DNA from: Trichlorobacter ammonificans
Lineage (GTDB): Bacteria > Desulfobacterota > Desulfuromonadia > Geobacterales > Pseudopelobacteraceae
Assembly (NCBI RefSeq): GCF_933509905.1
Contig: NZ_OW150024.1
Span: forward strand, 1,662,001-1,726,000
DNA length: 64,000 bases
Direction of reading: 5' to 3'
The notes under the pieces are model-generated. The model was not told the DNA's origin and ran no database searches. It saw nothing but the letters and a program-made list of their open reading frames with translations. Below are positions 1-7,300 of the stretch, piece after piece (within the stretch, counting starts at the first letter, position 1; every line of letters begins with the position of its first letter). The translations under genes and the position numbers were made by a program.

Positions 1-1
1 G

Positions 2-625
2 CGGAACATGTTCAGAATCGCCCGGATCGCCGTCATCCTGATGGTTGTCGCCCTCCCCTTCGCCACCCAGCAGTATCTGGAGCGGATGAACACCATGACC
101 GGCGAGGGGGGGTTCGAGCAGTCGGCACGGGATCGCATGGCCATGTGGCAGGCCGGGCTGCTGATTTTCGCGGACAACCCGCTGGTGGGCACGGGCTTTT
201 TGACCTTCCCCGAGGCCAAGATGAGGTACCAGGATCATTTCCAGCACCTGGACGAGGAGTTCCGCGCCTCTCTCTTCCGGGTCGAGAACAAGAAGGTGAC
301 CCATAACACCTACATCCAGCTTTTGGCCGATACCGGGCTGCTGGGAGCGCTTCCCTTCTGCCTGCTGGTGGCCGGCGGGATCGTACTCGGCCTGAAGGCC
401 CGCCGGCTGCTGGCAGGAGCGGGAGAGCTGCGCCGCGAACTGCTCTGGATCAGCGGACTCTGCGCCGGTATCGCCGGCTTTGCCGTCTGCATCCTTTCCA
501 TCGACGCCGCCATGTCTCTTGAACTGTACGTCCAGCTCATCCTGGCGTCCATCCTCTACCGGATAACCATGGAACGGCTGCGCGGCGCACTGCCGAAGAC
601 CACCCCCCTTGGGGCGACGTCATGA
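2..625 (+). CDS. O-antigen ligase/polymerase family membrane protein (Wzy_C type), 5' truncated
   Basis: C-terminal part of an integral membrane polysaccharide ligase or polymerase. The frame is open to the window edge, so the gene starts upstream; the first Met is at 8. The visible part has the family's periplasmic signature, with FADNPLVGTGF near the start and HNTYIQLLADTGLLG about 35 residues later, followed by two hydrophobic helices (around residues 110-130 and 150-185). This matches the Wzy_C/WaaL layout, in which a large outward loop carries the catalytic Arg/His. It is followed with a 4-base ATGA overlap by a kinase-like gene and then a CPBP protease, so it belongs to the exopolysaccharide operon of an exosortase locus. 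Whether it polymerises exopolysaccharide or ligates to lipid A cannot be decided from this fragment. Confidence 0.8.
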   Translation, partial: RNMFRIARIAVILMVVALPFATQQYLERMNTMTGEGGFEQSARDRMAMWQAGLLIFADNPLVGTGFLTFPEAKMRYQDHFQHLDEEFRASLFRVENKKVTHNTYIQLLADTGLLGALPFCLLVAGGIVLGLKARRLLAGAGELRRELLWISGLCAGIAGFAVCILSIDAAMSLELYVQLILASILYRITMERLRGALPKTTPLGATS

Positions 626-2010
626 CCCTCTCCCAGCTCGAACGGAACCTGCTGGTTTTTCTGGACCCCACCTGCCGCTGGGGCGAGGATGCCTGGGCAT
701 TTGGCGAAGCGGAACAGCCGGCAACGACTGAGGACGGCCCGCGCCATCGCGTACGATGCTTCGGACGCAGCGACCTGCTGGGATACCTGCGCTGCTCCCT
801 GGCCGCCGGCCTGACGGCCCGCAGGGAAGGCGCAACGGTACGGCGGGTGCTCTACCTGAACGACGGCCTGCTTTCCTCCCTGTTCGACAGCCGCAACAGC
901 TCCGGCTACCGGGCCTTTGCCCGTGCCCACCTTCCCCGTCCCCAGGGAATACGCCGGCGACTGGCGACACTCATCCCCCCCTTCTGGCGGGCCGAGCGAC
1001 GTTTCGTGGTCACCGAGCAGCGGGGAACGCCATACCGCCCGCCGGTGACGGACCGCCTGGAAGAACTCGACTACATGTTCTTTTCCAACCCGGCGGGCAA
1101 GCTGATGCTGACCAGGGCCGCGACCCTTGTCTCCGGCAGCGGCACCCTCTATAAGACCACCGCCAGCCCGGGCTATATCGCCAGCCTGCAGCATGAGCAG
1201 GCAATCGTCACCGGCATCAGCCGCCGCCTGCGGGAAGAGGGACTGCTGCACGGCCCCGTTCGCCTGCTGGCGGTGGGGGGACGGCGCTATTTCGGCGAAC
1301 AGTACCTGTCGGGAGAGAACCTGCGGGAAGTGCTGCGTCTGCTGGGACGGGAAAAAGCCGGCGCCGACGCCTGCCTCATGCTGGACCGGCTCGACCTCTG
1401 GTTCGCGACCTACCGGTCGGCATTCAGCGGCAGCAGACGCAGCATTTCCTGTCTGTACGAGCCGATGTTACGGACCTTTGCGGCACTGCCCGGACGGCTG
1501 CCCGGCCACGACACCCTGCTCCAGCTCGCCCGCAGCCTGCTGGCCGGCCTGGACCGGAACCACGGGGGGATCGTGCCGGTGACGGCGCACAACGACCTCT
1601 GGCCGGGGAACTTCCTGCTGCGGGGAGGGCGGTTGACCGCCATCGACTGGGAGCGCTCCACCCACCGCAGCACCCCCTTCTTCGACTACTTCTGGATGAT
1701 CATTTCCGCCACCATGGAATACCTGGTGGGCAGCAGCGGCAGCCAGGACTACTCCACCGCATTCAGACGTTTTCTGACGCAGGACGATATCGTCTGCCGT
1801 CACGCCGTGCGACGCCTGGAGCAGTTCCTGGCCGACCTGGGCTTTGAACGGACCCGGCGTCCGCAGTTCATGCTGCTCTTTCTCATGGAATGGTCGCTGC
1901 AGGGATTCAGAGCCCTGGGCAGGGTCACCGCCATGGACCGGCTGGCCCAGGACGAACTTGCCGCCTATCTGACGGTTGCTCCGTCGGCGGACCGGGGGAC
2001 ATTCTCATGA
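622..2010 (+). CDS. APH-fold phosphotransferase (aminoglycoside phosphotransferase/choline kinase superfamily)
   Basis: A 462-residue protein with a protein-kinase-like C-terminal half. HNDLWPGN at about residues 323-330 is the catalytic loop (HxD...N), and AIDWE about 14 residues later supplies the metal-binding Asp. The N-terminal 200 residues are not recognisable from motifs. Proteins of this superfamily phosphorylate small hydroxylated substrates, often sugars or choline. Because the gene is translationally coupled (4-base overlaps) to the ligase before it and the protease after it, the substrate is more likely a saccharide or lipid-linked sugar of the exopolysaccharide pathway than an antibiotic. 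Substrate unknown. Confidence 0.75.
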   Translation: MTLSQLERNLLVFLDPTCRWGEDAWAFGEAEQPATTEDGPRHRVRCFGRSDLLGYLRCSLAAGLTARREGATVRRVLYLNDGLLSSLFDSRNSSGYRAFARAHLPRPQGIRRRLATLIPPFWRAERRFVVTEQRGTPYRPPVTDRLEELDYMFFSNPAGKLMLTRAATLVSGSGTLYKTTASPGYIASLQHEQAIVTGISRRLREEGLLHGPVRLLAVGGRRYFGEQYLSGENLREVLRLLGREKAGADACLMLDRLDLWFATYRSAFSGSRRSISCLYEPMLRTFAALPGRLPGHDTLLQLARSLLAGLDRNHGGIVPVTAHNDLWPGNFLLRGGRLTAIDWERSTHRSTPFFDYFWMIISATMEYLVGSSGSQDYSTAFRRFLTQDDIVCRHAVRRLEQFLADLGFERTRRPQFMLLFLMEWSLQGFRALGRVTAMDRLAQDELAAYLTVAPSADRGTFS

Positions 2011-2693
2011 ACAGCGCCATCCTGCCGCGGGTGGCCCCTTTTGCCCTGTTCATGGCCTGTGTCGGTCTGGAGGAGGGGGGGCGATTCCTGATCGAACGGG
2101 GACTTTTGCCCCTGGATCAGCAGGATCTGCAGTACCTCTACCCGCTGAAGATCGCGGCGGTGGCACTGCTGCTGCTGCGGTTTGCCCGGCACTACACCGA
2201 ACTGGAGCCGAAGCAACTCGCCAACCTGCGCCACCTGGCCCTTTCCGTCGGTTGCGGCGTGATGGTTTTCCTGCTCTGGATACCATTGGATATCCGGTTG
2301 AACCCCCTGGGCATCACGGGGGGCTTCAATCCGCTCCTGTTTCAGGAAGGGACGGAGCGTATCCTGATGATTGCCGCCCGCCTGGCGGGAGCAGTGCTGG
2401 TGGTGCCGCTGATGGAGGAGCTGTTCTGGCGCTCCTTCTTCATTCGCTACCTGATTGCCCAGGATTTCAGCCAGGTGGAAATCGGCCGGACCACCCGTTC
2501 GGCCTTCCTGATCACCGCCCTGCTCTTCGGTCTTGAACACAACTTTTTCATTGCCGGCGTCATGGCCGGCTGCGCCTACAACTTCCTGCTCCATGCCACC
2601 CGCAGCATCATCCACTGCGTGCTGGCCCACGCCGTTACCAACCTGCTGCTGGGGCTCTACGTCCTGACTACGCAGCAGTGGCAGTTCTGGTAA
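2007..2693 (+). CDS. CPBP (CAAX-like) intramembrane metalloprotease, exosortase-associated
   Basis: An intramembrane protease of the CPBP/Abi family, about 228 residues, almost entirely hydrophobic. The three active-site motifs are present: EELFWR (E137, E138, R142), H178 in GLEHN, and HAVTN with H208 and N212. The frame is open further upstream to 1890, but the ATG at 2007 overlaps the previous stop as ATGA and gives the normal family length. Members of this subfamily recur in exosortase/PEP-CTERM loci; a role in processing or maturation of surface proteins has been proposed but I know of no proven substrate. It is the last gene of the operon; the next 214 bases hold a regulatory region. Confidence 0.85.
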   Translation: MNSAILPRVAPFALFMACVGLEEGGRFLIERGLLPLDQQDLQYLYPLKIAAVALLLLRFARHYTELEPKQLANLRHLALSVGCGVMVFLLWIPLDIRLNPLGITGGFNPLLFQEGTERILMIAARLAGAVLVVPLMEELFWRSFFIRYLIAQDFSQVEIGRTTRSAFLITALLFGLEHNFFIAGVMAGCAYNFLLHATRSIIHCVLAHAVTNLLLGLYVLTTQQWQFW

Positions 2694-2728
2694 CCCATGC
2701 CCCGTTTCATCGCCTCTCCATCGCCACT

Positions 2729-2764
2729 GTAATCTTTCGCACAGAATCTGTCGGCGAAGATTAC
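2729..2764 (+). promoter_or_regulatory. Candidate enhancer (upstream activator site) for the PEP-CTERM gene
   Basis: An inverted repeat, GTAATCTTTCGC (2729-2740) and GCGAAGATTAC (2754-2764), perfect apart from one extra T. It ends about 60 bases upstream of a sigma-54 -24/-12 element, the usual place for an NtrC-type activator. The obvious activator is PrsR, encoded at 22.7 kb. Binding is inferred from position and symmetry. Confidence 0.55.
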
Positions 2765-2824
2765 ACTTTTTCATCCCGCCAAGCCAAACACCAATCTTTC
2801 CAATCAATTTCAAATACTTACAAC

Positions 2825-2841
2825 TTGGCACTCCTATTGCT
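2825..2841 (+). promoter_or_regulatory. Sigma-54 (-24/-12) promoter of the PEP-CTERM protein gene
   Basis: TTGGCACTCCTATTGCT matches the RpoN consensus: GG at 2827-2828 and GC at 2839-2840 are exactly 12 bases apart, with TGGCAC and TTGCT both intact. It predicts a start near 2852 and a leader of about 55 bases before the ATG at 2908. Confidence 0.85.
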
Positions 2842-2907
2842 ATACCTTGACCATCGACAGTTTCGGCTCTCCCGGCAGCGTAAAACGAACAGGAGGAGGA
2901 AAAGACC

Positions 2908-3495
2908 ATGAAAAAGAGCGCGTATCGTTCGGCAATGGCGGCATTCAGTCTGGGACTGATGCTGTTCTTCGGCAGCAGTTCCGCATTCGCCCTGAACCTG
3001 GTGACCAACGGCAGTTTCGACACCGGCGACTTCACGGGATGGGTAAAAAACGGTTCGTACATGTATGTAAACGGAGCCAACTCATTCAGTGCTCCGTTTG
3101 CGGCCACGCTGGGAACTCCGGGGGCCTTGGGATCCCTGACCCAGTCCATCGCCACCCAGCCCGGCTTTGTGTACGAACTGAGTTTTGCCCTGGCAACATC
3201 CGGCGGAGCCCCCAGCGAGTTCTATGCACTCGTCAACGGGACCTCCCTGTTCTCGCTGACCAATGAAGGCAATCACCCCTACGAGGGAGTCTCGCTGTTC
3301 TTTACGGCCGGCGCCTCCCCGACCCAGATCGCCTTCCTGGCACGGAACGACGTCGGCTCCTTCTTCCTCGACAACGTGTCGGTGGATCTGGCGCCGGTAC
3401 CTGAACCCTCAACCTTGCTGCTCCTGGGCATCGGGTTGCTGGGGGCCGGTTTCCTCAGGAAAAGAACCCAGCGGAAAGCTGCAGCGCTCACCTGA
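2908..3495 (+). CDS. PEP-CTERM sorting domain protein
   Basis: A 195-residue secreted protein. It has a Sec signal peptide (KKS... hydrophobic core, SSAFA cleavage near residue 28) and a C-terminal exosortase sorting signal: VPEPSTLLLLG, a hydrophobic stretch, then the basic tail RKRTQRK. The middle begins with LVTNGSFDTGDFTGW and ends with FFLDNVSVDL, typical of beta-sandwich carbohydrate-binding-like PEP-CTERM proteins. The exosortase encoded at 29.2-30.0 kb should recognise and cleave the tail. A strong Shine-Dalgarno (AGGAGG) precedes the start; expression should depend on sigma-54 and probably PrsR. A terminator follows at 3525. Precise function is unknown; surface or matrix localisation is the family expectation. 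Confidence 0.93.
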   Translation: MKKSAYRSAMAAFSLGLMLFFGSSSAFALNLVTNGSFDTGDFTGWVKNGSYMYVNGANSFSAPFAATLGTPGALGSLTQSIATQPGFVYELSFALATSGGAPSEFYALVNGTSLFSLTNEGNHPYEGVSLFFTAGASPTQIAFLARNDVGSFFLDNVSVDLAPVPEPSTLLLLGIGLLGAGFLRKRTQRKAAALT

Positions 3496-3524
3496 CCTGA
3501 TGAAACCAGCCGGATGTTGTTCGG

Positions 3525-3554
3525 AAGAGAGCCGGTATCCGGCTCTCTTTTTTT
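3525..3554 (+). terminator. Rho-independent terminator after the PEP-CTERM gene
   Basis: A perfect 10-bp stem AGAGAGCCGG/CCGGCTCTCT with a 3-base loop, followed by a run of T to 3554. It makes the PEP-CTERM gene monocistronic. Confidence 0.9.
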
Positions 3555-3721
3555 GTTCAGCTCAATTTCTGACACCCGACACAATCGCAACATTGTCGCA
3601 CGGCGGCCGTTTTATGCCCGTTTTTACCGCCCCGCCGTACGGGGGCGCCTGATCGTTAACAGCGCCCGCCCCGCACAAAAACCATAACACATTGATATCA
3701 CGCACAAACTTTTCTGGCGGT

Positions 3722-3739
3722 CTGGCATGGTTCGTGATT
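3722..3739 (+). promoter_or_regulatory. Sigma-54-like element shared with the exosortase operon
   Basis: CTGGCATGGTTCGTGATT lies 45 bases before the ATG of the glycosyltransferase operon. A copy identical at 16 of 18 positions precedes the exosortase gene on the other strand (30085-30102). The -24-like TGGCATG is good, but the -12 position has GA where RpoN sites normally have GC, so it is either a weak sigma-54 promoter or a different shared operator. Confidence 0.45.
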
Positions 3740-3783
3740 GATTCCTCCAGCAGGATCTGACACCCCACAAGGAATCCGCCCCT

Positions 3784-5955
3784 ATGAAAACACTGGTTCT
3801 CTCCTCCCAGTACCCGCTGCCCGAAGTTGGCGGCAACCGTATCAGAACCATGAACTTTGTCCGCTATTTCCGGAAACACGGCGAGGTGGATCTGGCCTGG
3901 TACCAGGATGACGCCACACAGGCCGCTGCCGAAACCCCGCTCTTCAGGCGACAGTTCCCCCTCCCCCGCACGGATGACGGTACCAGGCAGGGCAGACTTG
4001 CCGGACTGTACGACCAGCTCCGCCATCAGAAGCCCTGGATCGTCTGCGGCTACGGCCCGGCGTCGGTACGGGCCCTGAACGACCTGATCGAACAGGAGGA
4101 ATACGATCATATCGTCTGCCGCTACGCGGTCAGCGCCTACCCGCTGCAGTTTCTCTCCCGGCGGAACCGGCGAAAAGTGATCGTTGATATCGACGACCTC
4201 ATGACCCCGGAACTGTACGAGGCGATCAACGGCAGCTCCCGCGGTCTGCGCCGTCTCAGGGCGCGCCTTGATCTGGAGCTGTACCGGGCCTTCCAGGCCA
4301 ACTGCGCCCGCATCGGCACGGCACTGGTCTGCTCCGCGGACGACCTGCGGCTGCTCGGCGAACGGGTACCGTCGGCCGATCTCCACGTCGTTCCCAACGT
4401 GGCCCCTGAACTGCAGCTGCCCGACAGCTACCGGCACGACGGCTTCAACAATCTCGACACCCTGCTCTTTGTGGGCAACCTGGCCTATCCCCCCAACGTG
4501 GACGGTCTGGAGTGGTTCGTCGGCAGCATCTTCCAGCGACTGGTCAACGACTATCCAAACCTGAAGCTGATTGTGGCGGGCAAGGACCCGGTCGAGCGGG
4601 TGCGTACCCTCTGCGGGCTGCATGAGCGGATTGAGCTGGTGGAAAATCCGCCGGACCTGGTCCCCCTCTACGAGCGGGCCGGAGCGGTGGTGGTGCCGCT
4701 GCTCTCCGGCGGCGGCACCCGTATCAAGATACTGGAGGCGGGACTGGCCGGGCGGCCGGTGTTTGCCACCGCCATCGGCGCCTACGGCCTTTCGCTGCAT
4801 GACCGTCTGACCTTCCTCTGCATGCACGACTACGACAGCTTCGCCGAGCGCTACGTCTGGCTGCGCAACCGTGCCGCCTACGGCAGAGTGGCCGGCGCCA
4901 TGCGGGGCTTTGTTGAGGAATACTTTACCGTGAGCAGCTTCGAACAGGCCCTGGACCGGATCATAACGCCGCCGGCACAGCCTCCCGCCAGGGTTCTCCC
5001 CGGCCTGGTTTCCGTGATCGTGCCGGTCTACAACCGGGCCCACCTGGTGGGCGCAACCCTGGACAGCATCCTTGCCCAGACCTACCGGAACATCGAAGTG
5101 ATTGCCGTCAACGACGGCTCCACGGACGGCTCCCTTGAGGTTCTGCAAGGGTATGCCGAACGCCATCCCGGCAGGGTGCGGGTGATCGACCAGCCCAACA
5201 GCGGTCAGGTGCGGGCACGCAACGCCGGCATCCGCCAGGCGAGAGGCGAATTCATCGCCTTCCTGGACAGCGACGACACCTGGGCGCCCGAGAAACTGTC
5301 GGCGCAGCTTCCCCTCTTCAGCCCCGGCGTGGGGCTGGTCTACTGCGCCATTCACGAAGTTGACCCGGAGGGGCGGGTTATTCGCACGGTGGCCGGTGAG
5401 CCCGGCATGCGGGGAGACATCTACCGGCATCTGCTGGTCAGGAACCGGATGACCGGCGGCTCGGTGGTGGTGACCCGACGGGCGCTGGACCGGGCGGGGC
5501 TGTTCGACGAATCCCTGCCCGCGGCGGAAAACTGGGATCTCTGGATACGGATCGCCCGGGATTTCACGGTGGAGTATCTGGACCGCCCGCTGGTGCGCTA
5601 CCTGCGCCACCCGGGCAACCTCTCCGCGGACAACGAGCGGATGGCGCTGGCAACCCTGGCGGTGCTGCAGAAACATCTCTCCGTCGATCCCGGGGGAGAG
5701 CTCGCCCGGACCCGCACCCTGGCCTACGCCACCTTCCACTACAACCGGGCCGTTGTCCAGTTCAGCGCCGGCAACTACCGGCAGGCCCGCCGTTCATTCC
5801 TGAGCTGCTGGCACTACCGGCCGTTTTACCGGGATTCGGTGCTGCGGATGCTGCGCAGCCTGCTGGGCAGGAACCTGAACCGGCTGCTGGCATGCCTTAA
5901 GAGCAAACTGCAGCCGCTCCTGACGGGAAGGCGCCATGAACCGGCGACTTGCTGA
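3784..5955 (+). CDS. Bifunctional GT4-GT2 glycosyltransferase
   Basis: A 723-residue fusion of two glycosyltransferases. Residues 1-400 are GT-B: the N-terminal LPEVGGNRIRTMNFV loop, then LLFVGNLAYPPNVDGL and GGGTRIKILEAGLAGRPV, the donor-binding pattern of GT4-like sugar transferases found in exosortase loci. Residues 408-720 are GT-A/GT2: VSVIVPVYNR, VNDGSTDGS, and the metal-binding FLDSDD. No membrane helix is apparent, so it probably acts at the cytoplasmic face on lipid-linked intermediates. It starts an operon with the next two genes (20-base overlap downstream). The fusion suggests two consecutive sugar additions by one polypeptide; sugars unknown. Confidence 0.88.
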   Translation: MKTLVLSSQYPLPEVGGNRIRTMNFVRYFRKHGEVDLAWYQDDATQAAAETPLFRRQFPLPRTDDGTRQGRLAGLYDQLRHQKPWIVCGYGPASVRALNDLIEQEEYDHIVCRYAVSAYPLQFLSRRNRRKVIVDIDDLMTPELYEAINGSSRGLRRLRARLDLELYRAFQANCARIGTALVCSADDLRLLGERVPSADLHVVPNVAPELQLPDSYRHDGFNNLDTLLFVGNLAYPPNVDGLEWFVGSIFQRLVNDYPNLKLIVAGKDPVERVRTLCGLHERIELVENPPDLVPLYERAGAVVVPLLSGGGTRIKILEAGLAGRPVFATAIGAYGLSLHDRLTFLCMHDYDSFAERYVWLRNRAAYGRVAGAMRGFVEEYFTVSSFEQALDRIITPPAQPPARVLPGLVSVIVPVYNRAHLVGATLDSILAQTYRNIEVIAVNDGSTDGSLEVLQGYAERHPGRVRVIDQPNSGQVRARNAGIRQARGEFIAFLDSDDTWAPEKLSAQLPLFSPGVGLVYCAIHEVDPEGRVIRTVAGEPGMRGDIYRHLLVRNRMTGGSVVVTRRALDRAGLFDESLPAAENWDLWIRIARDFTVEYLDRPLVRYLRHPGNLSADNERMALATLAVLQKHLSVDPGGELARTRTLAYATFHYNRAVVQFSAGNYRQARRSFLSCWHYRPFYRDSVLRMLRSLLGRNLNRLLACLKSKLQPLLTGRRHEPATC

Positions 5956-7300
5956 ACAGACGCTCATCTATCCGCTGCACTATCTGCGGCAGGAGCGGAT
6001 CGGCGCCTGGCTGAGCGAGGTCAGGGCGGTGAACGGTGCCAGCCGCGCCGACATCGCCCGCTACCAGCGGACCCGGCTCTGCGAGGTGGTCCGGACCGCC
6101 CGGCACAGCCCTTCTCCCGGCTACGCCCCGTTGCGCGGCGCGACGGATCAGCTCACGGAGGAGCGGATCATCGGCCTTCTGCACGACTTCCCTCCCCAGT
6201 CCAAGGAGGCGATGCGCGCCACGGTGGCGGCCGGGGGCCGTCCCCGGGGCATGGCCTCGGACTACCGCTCCACCAGCGGCTCCACCGGGCTTCCCTTCCA
6301 GTTCTACAAGGACCGCTACGCCACCGGCTTCATGGATGCGGTGCTCTATGCGGCCTACGCCTGGCACGGCATCGCTGTCGGCGACCCCCAGGCCCGCTTC
6401 TGGGGAATGCCGCTGACCCCCAGGGGGGCTGCCGTGGCGCGGATCAAGGACCTGCTGAAGAACCGGCTCAGATTTTCCGCGTTCGATCTGAGCGAGGGGG
6501 CCAGGGAATCCTACTACCGGAGTCTGCACCGCTTCCGTCCCGCCTACTTCTATGGCTATCCGAGCCTGATGGCCACGTTCTGCGGTCACCTGCTGGAACA
6601 GGGCCGCACCCTGCGTTCCCTTCCGCTGAAGGCGGTGATCGGCACCGGCGAATATCTCTACCCGCAGGAGCGGAAGCTGGTGGAAGAGGCCACCGGCGTC
6701 CCCTTTGTCAACGAATACGGTTGCACCGAAGTGGGAATTATCGGCTTCGAATGCCCCCGGCAGAACCTGCACGTCATGTCCGCCAACATCTACCTGGAAG
6801 TGTTGAAGGACGGCAGGCCGGTGCTGGATGAAGCCGGGGATATCCACGTGACCGAACTGCATACCCGCTCCACCCCCTTTATCCGCTACAGCCTGGGGGA
6901 CCGGGGCATCCTCTGCAGCGCCCCCTGCCCCTGCGGCAGTTCCCTGCCGGTCATGCAGGTACTCTCCGGCCGCAAGGACGACTACGTGCTCACCCCGGAT
7001 GGCCGGAAAGTGTACGATGCCATCTTCGCCTACACCCTGAAGCGGGGGGTGAGCCGCTTCAGGGCGGTCCAGACCGCCGTGGACCGGATCGAGATCGCCA
7101 TTGTGCCCGGCACCGACTATTCGCCGGAGCTGGGCAGTCGCTACGTCAGGGAGTTGCAGAGGCACCTGGGTGCAACCGTGACCATTGCCATTTCCCTGGT
7201 GGATACCATTGAGCGGGAACCGTCGGGCAAGCTGCGCTATTTCCGCAACGCCATGGCAGCCCGGACCGGCCGTATTCCAGAGGAGCACGGACAACCATGA
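5936..7300 (+). CDS. PaaK/CapK-like adenylate-forming enzyme
   Basis: A 454-residue member of the phenylacetate-CoA ligase-like branch of the ANL superfamily. The phosphate-binding motif STSGSTGLPFQF is at about residues 112-123, and the adenylate-binding EYGCTEVG at about 261-268. A Cys pair (SAPCPCGS) occurs near residue 325, as in many PaaK-like proteins. Members encoded in capsule and exopolysaccharide loci are annotated CapK and are thought to activate a carboxylate for acylating or aminoacylating a sugar; that is family-level inference. The gene overlaps both neighbours (20 bases upstream, 4 downstream), so it is tightly co-translated with the glycosyltransferases. Confidence 0.82.
   Translation: MNRRLAEQTLIYPLHYLRQERIGAWLSEVRAVNGASRADIARYQRTRLCEVVRTARHSPSPGYAPLRGATDQLTEERIIGLLHDFPPQSKEAMRATVAAGGRPRGMASDYRSTSGSTGLPFQFYKDRYATGFMDAVLYAAYAWHGIAVGDPQARFWGMPLTPRGAAVARIKDLLKNRLRFSAFDLSEGARESYYRSLHRFRPAYFYGYPSLMATFCGHLLEQGRTLRSLPLKAVIGTGEYLYPQERKLVEEATGVPFVNEYGCTEVGIIGFECPRQNLHVMSANIYLEVLKDGRPVLDEAGDIHVTELHTRSTPFIRYSLGDRGILCSAPCPCGSSLPVMQVLSGRKDDYVLTPDGRKVYDAIFAYTLKRGVSRFRAVQTAVDRIEIAIVPGTDYSPELGSRYVRELQRHLGATVTIAISLVDTIEREPSGKLRYFRNAMAARTGRIPEEHGQP

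Noticed and set aside
3562-5739. 725-codon open frame on the - strand
   Set aside because: It is the reverse-strand shadow of the GT4-GT2 gene in GC-rich DNA; no domain signal and no ribosome site, whereas the + strand has clear motifs.
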